From contig CAJUEK010000003.1 of assembly GCA_910585445.1 (NCBI GenBank), positions 52,135 to 116,134 on the forward strand: 64,000 nucleotides of DNA. Reading direction: 5' to 3'. This DNA comes from an uncultured Bacteroidales bacterium (GTDB taxonomy: Bacteria > Bacteroidota > Bacteroidia > Bacteroidales > UBA932). Shown here piece by piece: positions 25,715-33,956 of this stretch; the stretch's first letter is position 1; the number at the start of each line of letters is the position of its first letter. The notes beneath the pieces are model-generated. The model saw only the letters and a list, made by a program, of their open reading frames with translations. It was not told the origin of the DNA and did no database searches. The position numbers and the translations under genes are program-made.

Positions 25715-26126
25715 GGAACTGGCTAAGAAGACGCCTAAATTCATTCTTTCCAATGTGCTGGGCACAGTCGTGGATACGGCTGTGCTTTGGCTGTTTTCTG
25801 AGCATGTATTTGCGAGCTATTTCGGGGAATATGTCGTTTCTCCTGTGATTTCTTTCGAGTGCGCCGTGTTCGTAAATTTCCTGTGCTCATGGTTTTTCAT
25901 TTGGAAGGACAGGGTGGTGACCGGAAGCGGAAAGTCATTTTTCAGAAAGTATCTGCTTTATAATTTTTCGGCGAGTGCCGTGTTTCTTGTGAAAATGGGA
26001 TTCCTTCTGCTGTTTGAGGTTATTTTCGGATGGGATGTGGTGTATTGCAATCTTGCGGCGCTTTGCATTTCGGGCATAATCAATTTTTCGATGGGCGAGT
26101 GGGTCATTTTCGTAAAAAGGCATTGA
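25701..26126 (+). CDS. GtrA-family membrane protein
   Basis: A 141-residue protein with four membrane helices. 'KFILSNVLGTVVDTAVLWLFSE' and 'FSMGEWVIFVK' (in place of the usual 'NFxxxRxWVF') are GtrA landmarks. GtrA proteins are thought to flip undecaprenyl-phosphate-linked sugars or assist glycan transfer to the outer leaflet. It overlaps the CDP-alcohol phosphatidyltransferase by 14 bases and precedes a PlsC-like gene, so here it may help place a glycolipid rather than O-antigen glucose. Confidence 0.85.
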   Translation: MARIRELAKKTPKFILSNVLGTVVDTAVLWLFSEHVFASYFGEYVVSPVISFECAVFVNFLCSWFFIWKDRVVTGSGKSFFRKYLLYNFSASAVFLVKMGFLLLFEVIFGWDVVYCNLAALCISGIINFSMGEWVIFVKRH

Positions 26127-26245
26127 CGGGCACTTGATGCTTGTTGCATGTCTGGGGACTTTGCGGATTGTGGGCTGTCGGGTTGCCGGGCTGTCGGGAT
26201 GCCATGTTGTCTGACTGTCGGGCTGTGCCGCCGGAATGATGGTGG

Positions 26246-26345
26246 AGCGCAATTGATTGGTCTATAGCTTAATGTGGATTTACGGTGCCCCTTTTGTGGG
26301 GAATCGTTATTTTGCAATTTATTGATTCTCAGAATTTTGTATTTT
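26246..26345. repeat. Family A hairpin repeat, copy 3
   Basis: GGAGCGCAATTGATTGG at the left, arms CGGTGCCCC and GGGGAATCG in the centre (about 26283-26306), then TTATTTTGCAATTTATTGAT. It occupies the gap between the GtrA gene and the PlsC-like gene. Confidence 0.6.
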
Positions 26346-26348
26346 ATT

Positions 26349-27317
26349 ATGGCTTTGCTTGATATAAAGGAGCTGGAGGGCTTCAGCGGTGTTTTTCGGG
26401 GGAAGGCGGGAAACGCATTCGGGCGCATGCTCATGCATTGGCTTTCCGTTGACAAAATGAATGAGCTTTATGCGAGGCATGAGGATGTCTCGGGGCCTGA
26501 TTTTGCCCGTGATGTGCTTGCTGACATCGGAATGAAGATGCAGATAGGCTTTGCTGACGGGGCATTCGTGGAGGATGTTCTGTATGGTGGCGGGGCTGCT
26601 GTCTCGGGTGGATCTGTATGTGGGGTTTCAGAAGGGGAGAGTGCTCTTGAGATGTTGGACAGGCTTCTTCCGCAAGGGCCTTTCATCACTATCAGCAATC
26701 ATCCTTGCGGACATGTGGACGGTATCGCACTGGTTGATATTTTCGGGCATCTGCGGCCGGGCTACAAGGTTATGGTGAACAAAGTCCTGTCTCGTATTGA
26801 GGCTTTGGAACCGAATTTCATTACTGTCACACCGACCGGGAATGAGAGGAGTGCTCCGACGGCGGCGAGCATTGCTGGTGTGAAGGCGGCGCTGGCGCAG
26901 CTGCGCAGCGGAAGAGCCCTTGGGCTCTTCCCTTCAGGCGCGGTCTCTGACCTGTGCCTGAAGGAGCGCCGCGTGCGTGACAGGGAATGGCAGGAGGCTG
27001 TCGTCAGACTGATAGCCAAGGCAAGGGTGCCTATTGTTCCGGTGAGATTTTTTGACGGAAATTCTCCGTTCTACTATTCTCTCGGGCTGATAGATTGGCG
27101 GGTACGTCTGCTGAGGCTTCCTTCTGAAGTGTTCAATAAGGCCGACCGGCCGATGCGCGTAGGCATCGGCCCGCTACTTTCAGTAGCTCTCCAGGACTCA
27201 GTCCTGGAGTCGGCCCGCAGAAACTCTTCATGTGACGGGGATTCTGATGCATTGTCCGCGTTCCGTGACTTTCTGCGTGCAAGTGTCTATGAGATGCATG
27301 TGCCTGAGTTTGAATGA
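26349..27317 (+). CDS. PlsC-family acyltransferase (GlsA paralogue)
   Basis: A 322-residue protein of the lysophospholipid acyltransferase family. The catalytic motif 'NHPCGHVDG' (His118, Asp124) has the same HxxxxxD spacing as the GlsA-like enzyme at 834-1649, and 'LFPSGAVSDL' is the second conserved block. A glycine/serine-rich insert lies at about 78-100, missing in the other copy. It stands 220 bases after the phosphatidyltransferase-GtrA pair, which suggests a shared role in envelope lipid synthesis. A start 75 bases upstream is possible but adds a stretch without family character. Confidence 0.82.
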   Translation: MALLDIKELEGFSGVFRGKAGNAFGRMLMHWLSVDKMNELYARHEDVSGPDFARDVLADIGMKMQIGFADGAFVEDVLYGGGAAVSGGSVCGVSEGESALEMLDRLLPQGPFITISNHPCGHVDGIALVDIFGHLRPGYKVMVNKVLSRIEALEPNFITVTPTGNERSAPTAASIAGVKAALAQLRSGRALGLFPSGAVSDLCLKERRVRDREWQEAVVRLIAKARVPIVPVRFFDGNSPFYYSLGLIDWRVRLLRLPSEVFNKADRPMRVGIGPLLSVALQDSVLESARRNSSCDGDSDALSAFRDFLRASVYEMHVPEFE

Positions 27318-27631
27318 CATTTTTGAGGCAGGGCGCATTGACAGTGCAGCATGTGTTCTCTGTGGAAAATGCTGCATTTAAAGTACATTTTTATTTTGAT
27401 TGTAGAATGCTGCTGTTGTTTCTTATTGATTATCAAACCTGATATAAGAAAAATCTTCTCTGCCGGATTGTTACAAAAATTTTGTGATGTGTGTTTTTGT
27501 TTTGCCTGTATGCCGTCAAATGCTTGAAATCTGATACCTGCTGCCGGGAAAAGATGAATTTTGTCAAATCGTGATGAAATGTGCCGCTTTCTGCATTTTT
27601 TACATTTTATCATAATTTTTTGGAATGGTTA

Positions 27632-27662
27632 TTGCATATGTGAAATAAAAGCAGTACCTTTG
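27632..27662 (+). promoter_or_regulatory. Promoter of a candidate small RNA
   Basis: TTG (27632-27634), 20 bases and TACCTTTG (27655-27662) match the Bacteroidetes consensus. No gene follows; a terminator hairpin lies about 80-115 bases downstream. Confidence 0.6.
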
Positions 27663-27668
27663 CAAACG

Positions 27669-27785
27669 AGTTGTTCAAAGAATTCTTCAGTAATTCTTAC
27701 GACTTATTGGTTATTAGTTTTAGTGTTATTAATTATGTGGTTAGTATGAGGTGTCCCCGCGCGAGCGGCGATGTCTCATTTTTTT
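27669..27785 (+). ncRNA. Candidate small RNA of about 115 nt
   Basis: A consensus promoter and an intrinsic terminator frame a short transcript with no start codon able to give more than a few residues. The body is AT-rich with TTATT repeats. The 3' end is a long hairpin: ATGAGGTGTC pairs (with wobbles) with GATGTCTCAT and an inner CCGC-GCGA-GCGG stem closes on a GNRA-type tetraloop, followed by seven Ts. Both flanking genes are far away (350 and 580 bases). No Rfam family is recognised by eye. Confidence 0.5.
27746..27785 (+). terminator. Intrinsic terminator with GCGA tetraloop
   Basis: The hairpin occupies 27746-27779 and is followed by a T-run (27779-27785). The stem combines a perfect 4-bp CCGC/GCGG top with a longer lower stem including G-U pairs. 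Confidence 0.7.
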
Positions 27786-27954
27786 ATATGGCATTTCTGC
27801 TGTTGCCTCAATAGCAAACTCTACTGATAAAGGATTTAGGGGATCACCGGTAAAAGGATTCAAGCTTTCTCCCCTGTGTCTCCCCTCGGGTCTCTCCTGG
27901 TCATGGCACTAATTGGCGGGCAGGTCGATTTTACACAGATCCGGTACACATGTC

Positions 27955-28045
27955 AAGAAAACGGTTTAAAAAATGGGCCGGATTTTTACCGAATGCCAAC
28001 CAAAAGAAATTCGGTAAAAAAATCGCACGATATTTTTACCGTTTT
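27955..28045. repeat. Family B palindromic repeat, copy 3
   Basis: GAAAACGGTTTAA, TTTTTACCGAATGCCA, GAAATTCGGTAAAAAAA and ATTTTTACCGTTTTCC in order. It is more diverged than copies 1 and 2 but keeps ACCGAAT/ATTCGGT and the outer ACGG/CCGT arms. Otherwise the stretch 27790-28310 shows no supported gene. Confidence 0.6.
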
Positions 28046-28310
28046 CCAGTTTTTCCATATAGATACAGGATTTTATAGGTGACCATGATTATTGTAAAGA
28101 ACCCAATTCAACAAGCCAGTTGTTTTTCATTTTGTAGTGTCTGTCCAGAATCGTTTATCAGCCAGTTTCATAAGTTATTATTGCATTTGTTCATAAATTT
28201 TTGTTTTCCGCCAAATTGTTGGATGCCAATGTCTTCATCACCAAAATCAAAGACTGTTGAATCAGATGTCAGGATATGTGGAACGGATATTCCAACTGTA
28301 AATGCACAAA

Positions 28311-28341
28311 TAAAAAGCCGCAATAAATAATATGTGCGGCT
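28311..28341 (-). terminator. Terminator after the membrane protein gene
   Basis: On the minus strand AGCCGCA and TGCGGCT (28335-28341 and 28316-28322) form a 7-bp stem with a 12-base loop, followed by a run of Ts (28312-28315). It lies 23 bases after the stop codon of the gene at 28364-28789. Confidence 0.7.
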
Positions 28342-28363
28342 CCTTTGATTGACGATGTTGTTT

Positions 28364-28789
28364 TTAGCGCTTGCTCAAATGCTGTCTGATTCTCGCTTTC
28401 AGGATTATGAAATATATGACCTCTATAAGCAGGATACCTCTGAGGCTGACCAGTTTCAGGTCTGGCATCAGGCTGTCCATGTCAAGAATGGTGAATACCA
28501 GGTTGAGCATGTTGTAAAGCATGATTATGCAGAAACATACAGCCATTATTGCGGATGCGGTCTGTGTCCTGATTGATTTTACTGTTTCGTTTTCCGCTTT
28601 TTCTTTTGAAAAAGGAGCGATAAGCGCTGTGATGCAAATGGTCAAGCCTAAGCAGGTGATAGCAATATGAGTTGCTGCCTCTGGTAAATTTACGTCAAAG
28701 CAACGCAGCACAATGTAAATTGCTGACAGAAACATTGCGCATGCGAATAATGCGATGGAGATGGTTTGAGTTTTGTGAGAGAATATCAT
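28364..28789 (-). CDS. Four-helix membrane protein of unknown function
   Basis: A 141-residue protein with four hydrophobic segments (about 10-28, 40-58, 79-102 and 114-130) and a charged loop 'FSKEKAENETVKSIRTQ' between the second and third. No family is recognised. Codon use and a well-placed downstream terminator support it being a real gene. It stands alone. Confidence 0.65.
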   Translation of the reverse strand: MIFSHKTQTISIALFACAMFLSAIYIVLRCFDVNLPEAATHIAITCLGLTICITALIAPFSKEKAENETVKSIRTQTASAIMAVCFCIIMLYNMLNLVFTILDMDSLMPDLKLVSLRGILLIEVIYFIILKARIRQHLSKR

Positions 28790-29064
28790 AATAATTGTTT
28801 TATTGTGTCTTGAAATTTAGTGCCAATATTGTGATTATATCTATCAGTTGTTTGTTCTTATTGTGTTGTTCCAGCTACAAAAATACAATTTATAATTTCA
28901 TATTCAATATGCTTGCTGCTTTTCTTTACGGAGATTCCCGATAATAAGGTTTAAGGTTATGAGGATAAGGTTACAGTTTTTCAAATGTACAACGTGAGCA
29001 TAACCATAACTGAAGCAACAGAAGGGTCCGTATCATTGGCTAATGTCCGCACGTGAGAGCAGGT

Positions 29065-29682
29065 TTACAGCAGATTGAAAAATTGTCCGATGTGGCGCCC
29101 GTCTGCAAGGCCATGGTTTGCTTCTATTGCGACTGTCATCATTTTGCGCCCGTCGTTGTCTGTCAGTTTGCCTACAGCTATCTGCGGGATTGAATCTCCT
29201 GGACGATAGCCTCCTGCATGACGTATTCCTGTGAAATCCACCCATGGAATGGATGTGAAATATATCAGGTCTGTGCGTCTTTCGTTGCCGTTTGTGCCAA
29301 GGCCGGAACTTGATTTGACGCGTTCTATTTCTTTCGTGGCTTCGGTTGCGAAAATGTTGCGGTCTTCATGCCATTCGAAATATGCGAAACCGAAGGAGCC
29401 GTCTTCGCGCGCTATTGTGGGGCTGGCTCCGATATGGTTGTATATTACTGCTTGGCCGTCTTCAATACGGCATCTCAGCTGCGGAACGGCATTGACGGCT
29501 GTCAGGATATGGTGAAGCGAGTACAGGAAGAAGGATGCTCCGTCAGCTTTGGCCTGCTTGAAGCATTCTGTGAAGTCGATTTTTGCGGTCAGTCCGAAGA
29601 ACGGGGCCGGAAGATTGCCGAAAAATTCATAATGCTCTTTGCGTTCCCAGGTCGAGATGTCGATTATTTCTTTTGTGTTCAT
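29065..29682 (-). CDS. Chloramphenicol acetyltransferase-like protein (CatA fold)
   Basis: A 205-residue protein of the CAT family. 'FFLYSLHHILTAVNAVPQLRCRI', 'FTSIPWVDFTGI' and the C-terminal 'ANHGLADGRHIGQFF' match CAT; the catalytic His is in NHGLADG, where classical CATs have HHxxxDG, so the first His is replaced by Asn. Chromosomal CAT-like proteins of this kind often acetylate other substrates or confer weak resistance. A promoter (TATCTTTG at 29710-29717 on the minus strand) lies just upstream. It diverges from a DHFR-like gene. Confidence 0.83.
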   Translation of the reverse strand: MNTKEIIDISTWERKEHYEFFGNLPAPFFGLTAKIDFTECFKQAKADGASFFLYSLHHILTAVNAVPQLRCRIEDGQAVIYNHIGASPTIAREDGSFGFAYFEWHEDRNIFATEATKEIERVKSSSGLGTNGNERRTDLIYFTSIPWVDFTGIRHAGGYRPGDSIPQIAVGKLTDNDGRKMMTVAIEANHGLADGRHIGQFFNLL

Positions 29683-29804
29683 AATTATGTGGCGGTCAAA
29701 TTAGACGGACAAAGATAATGAAAGTAGAATGCAATGCGTCAATTGTGTTTGCTTTTGTAATTTTGCAGCCGGAAAAGAAACAATAATGAGGAGGTGCCGG
29801 AAAT

Positions 29805-30350
29805 GTGAGGAAAGTTATATTATACATTGCAATGAGCCTTGACGGATATATTGCAGATTGCAGGAAATCAGTTGATTGGATAAAGGGACAGGATGATTCT
29901 GTGGAGATGAAGGATACGTATTTGGATTTTTTTGCCAATGTCGGCACTGTCATTATGGGCAGGCGTACATATGAACAGATTACAACAGAGTTGTCACCTG
30001 GCATGTGGCCATATTCAGGGGCTGTGACATATGTCATGACTCATGATGCGCCTATGGCTGACACGGAAGATATAAGGTTTACAGATGATGAGCCATGCCG
30101 TCTTATAAATAATCTCAAGGAGGGGACAGGGAAAAATATTTGGATTTGCGGTGGGGCTGATGTCATAAAACAATTTATGAAAGAAGATTTGATAGATAGG
30201 TTCCATATTGCGATGATACCGGTTGTCCTTGGTGGAGGCATAAGGTTATTTGAAGAAATCGGCCGTATGATAAATTTGACTTTGGTTGACACGCTGAATT
30301 ATAATGGGGTAGTGGAGGTCGTGTATGACCGTAGGAAAGTCATGAAATGA
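29805..30350 (+). CDS. Dihydrofolate reductase/RibD C-terminal domain-like protein
   Basis: A 181-residue reductase-fold protein starting with GTG, since the ATG two bases earlier is out of frame and stops at once. 'VILYIAMSLDGYIA' is the DHFR/RibD_C opening, 'VIMGRRTYEQI' and 'IWICGGADVIKQFM' form the NADPH site. Proteins of this YwjB/YyaP type are annotated as dihydrofolate reductase family but most lack proven DHFR activity. It is transcribed away from the CAT-like gene. Confidence 0.85.
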   Translation: MRKVILYIAMSLDGYIADCRKSVDWIKGQDDSVEMKDTYLDFFANVGTVIMGRRTYEQITTELSPGMWPYSGAVTYVMTHDAPMADTEDIRFTDDEPCRLINNLKEGTGKNIWICGGADVIKQFMKEDLIDRFHIAMIPVVLGGGIRLFEEIGRMINLTLVDTLNYNGVVEVVYDRRKVMK

Positions 30351-30458
30351 AATTGTGCATGAGGGTATAATTTTTTGTACTTTTGTGCCGTTTTTGACGC
30401 CGGGGCCTAAGCGTAGGCAGTGCCTTGGCAATTAAGAATGTCTGGAATGGAAGGAAAA

Positions 30459-31508
30459 ATGCTTGCATATACATACGTGGAGGGCGGCAGGTTCGAAATG
30501 AAGGAAAAACCGAGGCCGCGTTTGCAGAGTTCCCGTGATGCTGTCGTCAGGGTGACTCTCGGGAGCATATGCACGAGTGACCTGCATATAAAGCATGGCA
30601 GTGTGCCTCGTGCTGTCCCGGGAATAACGGTAGGGCATGAGATGGTCGGTGTCGTGGAAGAGGTCGGAAGTGAGGTCGTAGGTGTGAGGCCGGGAGACCG
30701 TGTTGCCGTGAATGTGGAGACTTTCTGCGGCAAGTGCTTTTTCTGCAGAAAGGGATATGTGAACAATTGCACTGATCCTGACGGCGGGTGGGCATTGGGA
30801 TGCCGGATTGACGGAGGACAGGCTGAATATGTGCGTGTCCCGTTTGCTGACAGCGGACTGAGCCTGATTCCTGAGGGTGTCAGCGATGAGCAGGCTCTTT
30901 TTGTCGGAGATGTGCTTGCCACCGGTTTTTGGGCAGCCCGGATATCGGAAATTTCTCATGAGGACACGGTCCTTGTAATCGGTGCCGGTCCGACAGGGAT
31001 ATGCACTTTGCTGTGCGTGATGCTTAAATGCCCGAAGAAGATAATTGTCTGTGAGAAGTCTCCTGAAAGAGCGGATTTTATACGTCTGCATTATCCTGAT
31101 GTGATTGTCACTGAGCCGGCTGCATGTCTGGAAACGGTCCGGGCAAACAGTCTCCATGGCGGGGCTGATGTTGTGCTGGAGGTTGCGGGCAGTGATGATT
31201 CTTTCCGTCTTGCATGGGAGTGCGCAAGGCCGAATGCCATAGTGACGATTGTCGCTCTGTATGACAGGCCGCAGGTGCTTCCGCTTCCTCAGATGTATGG
31301 GAAGAATCTGACTTTCAAGACCGGAGGAGTGGACGGATGTGATTGTGACGAGATTTTGAAACTGATTGCTGACGGCAGGATTGACACGACCCCTCTCATA
31401 ACCCATCGTTTTCCGCTGGACAGGATTGAGGAGGCTTATAATGTATTCGAGAATCGTCTTGACGGTGTCATCAAGATTGCCGTGGAGCCTGTAGAGTGCG
31501 GGAGGTAG
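30459..31508 (+). CDS. Zinc-dependent alcohol dehydrogenase family protein
   Basis: A 349-residue medium-chain dehydrogenase. Catalytic zinc ligands are the Cys in 'ICTSDLHI' and the pair in 'GHEMVGVVEEVG'; the structural zinc is held by four Cys in 'ETFCGKCFFCRKGYVNNC'. 'VLVIGAGPTGICTLLCVML' is the NAD(P) motif. It would oxidise an alcohol or reduce an aldehyde; the substrate is open, with isopropanol/threonine-dehydrogenase-like relatives the nearest by motif. The start MLAYTYVEGG is chosen over upstream ATG/GTG codons by family alignment. The MFS gene follows within 16 bases. Confidence 0.87.
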   Translation: MLAYTYVEGGRFEMKEKPRPRLQSSRDAVVRVTLGSICTSDLHIKHGSVPRAVPGITVGHEMVGVVEEVGSEVVGVRPGDRVAVNVETFCGKCFFCRKGYVNNCTDPDGGWALGCRIDGGQAEYVRVPFADSGLSLIPEGVSDEQALFVGDVLATGFWAARISEISHEDTVLVIGAGPTGICTLLCVMLKCPKKIIVCEKSPERADFIRLHYPDVIVTEPAACLETVRANSLHGGADVVLEVAGSDDSFRLAWECARPNAIVTIVALYDRPQVLPLPQMYGKNLTFKTGGVDGCDCDEILKLIADGRIDTTPLITHRFPLDRIEEAYNVFENRLDGVIKIAVEPVECGR

Positions 31509-31523
31509 TGCTTGCAAATTTAT

Positions 31524-32741
31524 ATGAATCGTATGAAGAAATGCAATAATAATATGCCGGCGGCAGCGGCTGGAAGTACGGCATATCCTATTTTGTTTGC
31601 CATCAGCCTGGCACATCTGCTTAATGACATGATACAGTCTGTGGTGCCGGCCATATATCCTATGCTGAAGGAAAATTATGCCTTGACTTTCGGGCAGATA
31701 GGCCTGATTACGCTGGTGTATCAGATGACATCTTCCATTTTCCAGCCTTTTGTGGGACTGTATGCTGACCGTCATCCGCGGCCTTATTCTTTGGCTTTCG
31801 GCATGTGCCTGACTCTTGCCGGACTGCTGACTCTTGCGGTTTCGTGGAATTATGGGCTGATACTGATTGCAGTAGGCATTATCGGGTGCGGCTCGTCCAT
31901 TTTCCATCCGGAGTCATCCCGTGTCGCGCAAATGGCTTCGGGCGGCAGGAAAAGTCTTGCCCAGTCGATATTTCAGGTCGGCGGGAACGGTGGTAGTGCA
32001 ATCGGACCGCTTTTGGCTGCAATTATTGTAATACCGCATGGCCAAGGGGCTGTGGGATGGTTTGCTGTTGCTGCGTTTGTGGCGTTTGCCGTTCTGGCGG
32101 GCGTCGGCAGGTGGTATAGCTGGACTTTGATGCAGAGGCGGCGCGAAGGCTCTGAGAATGTGGGCGTTGCCGCTCCGTTTCCTGCCAATGTGGTTCGCCG
32201 GGCCATGACTATACTTGTGGTCATGATTTTCTCGAAGTATTTCTTCATATCAAGCATGACGAGCTATTTCACATTTTTCCTTATTGACAAGTTCGGAGTC
32301 AGTGTCCAGCAGTCGCAGATATGTCTTTTCGCATTTTTGGCCGCTTTGGCAATAGGCACACTCGCTGGGGGATTCCTTGGTGACAGATATGGCCGTAAAT
32401 ATGTTATTCTGTTTTCGATTTTCGGTGCCGCTCCTTTCGCGTTGGCTTTGCCCTATCTGAATTTCGGATGGACAGTGGCATTTTCCGTGGTCATAGGTCT
32501 TGTGATTGCGTCTGCTTTTTCGGCAATCCTGGTTTATGCCACTGACTTGAAGCCGGATAAGGTCGGTATGGTTTCGGGTGTGTTTTTCGGTCTGATGTTC
32601 GGGCTTGGAGGAATAGCTTCGGCATTTTTCGGGTGGCTTGCTGACCATACAAGTGTGGAGTTCATATTCCATGTGAGCACTCTGCTGCCGCTTCTCGGAA
32701 TCATTGCGATATGGCTTCCTGATACCCGCAGGGCATCTTAA
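31524..32741 (+). CDS. MFS transporter, fosmidomycin-resistance (Fsr) type
   Basis: A 405-residue transporter with twelve predicted helices. 'LAHLLNDMIQSVVPAIYPML' and 'LYADRHPRPYSLAFGM' match the Fsr family, which exports fosmidomycin and other drugs by proton antiport; the central 'GDRYGRKYVI' is the second MFS loop motif. The ATG is used rather than a TTG 12 bases upstream. It is probably cotranscribed with the alcohol dehydrogenase. Confidence 0.87.
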   Translation: MNRMKKCNNNMPAAAAGSTAYPILFAISLAHLLNDMIQSVVPAIYPMLKENYALTFGQIGLITLVYQMTSSIFQPFVGLYADRHPRPYSLAFGMCLTLAGLLTLAVSWNYGLILIAVGIIGCGSSIFHPESSRVAQMASGGRKSLAQSIFQVGGNGGSAIGPLLAAIIVIPHGQGAVGWFAVAAFVAFAVLAGVGRWYSWTLMQRRREGSENVGVAAPFPANVVRRAMTILVVMIFSKYFFISSMTSYFTFFLIDKFGVSVQQSQICLFAFLAALAIGTLAGGFLGDRYGRKYVILFSIFGAAPFALALPYLNFGWTVAFSVVIGLVIASAFSAILVYATDLKPDKVGMVSGVFFGLMFGLGGIASAFFGWLADHTSVEFIFHVSTLLPLLGIIAIWLPDTRRAS

Positions 32742-32878
32742 GCATGATTTTGTGTCTTTGGCTCCGGCTTGCTTGGACGTGGCGGGTGGCGTCGCTCCGG
32801 AGCTGAGGGGGCGATGTCGTGGGCTGTTCTGCCGTTGAATGTGGTGCTTGCCTGCTGTATTTGGGTGGCCTTTATCTG

Positions 32879-32966
32879 AAAACGGTTTAAGAAAACGCCA
32901 TATTTTAAACGGAATGCCATAAAAAATAAATTCGGTTTAAAGAATCCTTGATTTTTAAACCGAATC
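32879..32966. repeat. Family B palindromic repeat, copy 4
   Basis: GAAAACGGTTTAAGAAAACG, TTTTAAACGGAATGCCA, AAATTCGGTTTAAAG and ATTTTTAAACCGAATC. The copy keeps outer and inner arms but has AAACGGAAT in place of ACCGAAT. It fills most of the 315-base gap between the convergent MFS and YjbR genes; nothing else was seen in that gap. Confidence 0.6.
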
Positions 32967-33056
32967 ATATTTGCAATCCCTGTAAAGTTTTGTCCCGGCT
33001 CTCCAATTTTCGGCAGCTGGTGCGACATCTTCGTTTATTTCTGTTTATGTGAGCCG

Positions 33057-33452
33057 TTATTCAGGACATTCGGTATCTTCAATTCCGGCCTGAGCAGCAA
33101 GAGATAAAAGTTTTTCCCGGAGGGCTTTCGGGCTGACATTCTTTTTGATGACTGTCATGTATGAATGGCATATTTCACGTATGGCAAGTTCATCGTCAAG
33201 CAGGTCCACGTTGATGTCATTCCAATGCTTTTTGTTGAAATGCCAGGCCGTAGTGATGGCGGAATAGCTGTCCCTAAGCAATATTGCACGGTCAGGATTG
33301 CATTTGACTGCCAGAATGCCGGGCCGGTCGAATGCTGTGCATGCAAACATTTTCCCCTCAATCTTATATACTGCTATTTCTTCCCCAAATGGCTGGCATT
33401 CTTCGCACAAAGGTAGTGACACCAGATAATCTCTTACGTCCATCATGTCCAT
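33057..33452 (-). CDS. MmcQ/YjbR family DNA-binding-fold protein
   Basis: A 131-residue protein with the YjbR pattern: 'VRDYLVSLPLCEECQPFGEEIAVYKIEGKMFA' at the start, 'AVKCNPDRAILLRDSY' in the middle and 'AWHFNKKHWNDINVD' near 80-95. The fold resembles CyaY and is often called DNA-binding, without proof. The start is one of three close ATGs (33443-33452); the longer reading frame upstream overlaps the promoter. Transcription is driven by up to three tandem family C promoters. Confidence 0.85.
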   Translation of the reverse strand: MDMMDVRDYLVSLPLCEECQPFGEEIAVYKIEGKMFACTAFDRPGILAVKCNPDRAILLRDSYSAITTAWHFNKKHWNDINVDLLDDELAIREICHSYMTVIKKNVSPKALREKLLSLAAQAGIEDTECPE

Positions 33453-33487
33453 ACGCAATTTTCCATCCCGTTTATGGATGGCTGGTG

Positions 33488-33519
33488 CAAATATACATAA
33501 AGCTGAGAGCAGAAGCAAA
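33488..33519 (-). promoter_or_regulatory. Proximal promoter of the YjbR gene
   Basis: TTTG, 20-base spacer, TATATTTG on the minus strand, from the first unit of the tandem repeat. The predicted start near 33481 leaves about 30 bases of leader before the YjbR start codon at 33452. Confidence 0.65.
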
Positions 33520-33724
33520 GCAAGCTTTGATTCTGCCGAAGCGCATCAGTATATGTGCGCGAAGCGCAAATATAGCCAAAGTTGAGTGCAGAGGGAAAAT
33601 TTATTTTCACTCTGCCGAAACCAAGCGTATATATGGCCGTCAGGACAAATATAGCAGAAAGTCGAGAGCAGAAGCAAAGTTTACATTGACTATGCCGAGA
33701 CGCAAGCGTATATATGACCATAAG
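33488..33724 (-). repeat. Tandem array of three 79-bp promoter repeats (family C)
   Basis: Units start at 33488, 33567 and 33646, exactly 79 bases apart. Each contains, on the minus strand, a GAGACGCAAG-type block, a (T)TGACTATGCC block and TTTG-N20/21-TATATTTG. The first and third units have complete -33/-7 boxes (CAAA 33516-33519 with CAAATATA 33488-33495; CAAA 33675-33678 with CAAATATA 33646-33653 on the plus strand); the middle unit keeps the -7 box but has a weak -33. A partial fourth unit may begin at 33725. Confidence 0.75.
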
Positions 33725-33860
33725 CTCAAACGGGGAAAGGGAGAACTTCAATTGGGAAAATCATGAAAGTCAATAGTGCTATGTGGCATTGTCGGGTTTC
33801 AGTTGCTAAGTGCATGAGCGTTTCCCTATGACATGCTGTGCTGAACGCGAGACGGTCAGG

Positions 33861-33953
33861 CCTTCCAGTGTACCTCCAAAAATGTCTTGGCTGGCGGAGC
33901 ATACCATGATGCTTGTGGCACAATGATGGATGAAGTTTGCAAATTATTGGCAC
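33861..33953. repeat. Direct repeat flanking the AbiE-like module, left copy
   Basis: About 93 bases matching 35081-35177 in the same orientation at about four in five positions, with an identical 26-base core (33893-33918, beginning GGCGGAGCATACCATGATG). The two copies bracket the genes at 34008-35075. Confidence 0.75.
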
Positions 33954-33956
33954 TAT

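Noticed and set aside
27561..27749. Open frame across the small RNA promoter
   Set aside because: It reads through the -33/-7 boxes; the part after the transcription start has no start codon giving more than a few residues.
28079..28330. 83-residue open frame after the family B repeat
   Set aside because: No family, no promoter or start context, and it ends inside the terminator of the neighbouring membrane protein gene.
29065..29682. Calling the CAT-like gene a chloramphenicol resistance gene
   Set aside because: The first active-site His is Asn and chromosomal homologues often have other roles, so only the fold is claimed.
30432..31907. 491-codon open frame on the minus strand
   Set aside because: It lies antisense to the zinc alcohol dehydrogenase and the start of the MFS gene, whose motifs are complete, and its own translation is basic and low in hydrophobic order, as expected from a shadow frame.
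33488..33724. Tandem repeats as a CRISPR array
   Set aside because: Units abut with no variable spacers, the whole unit is repeated, and no cas genes are present.
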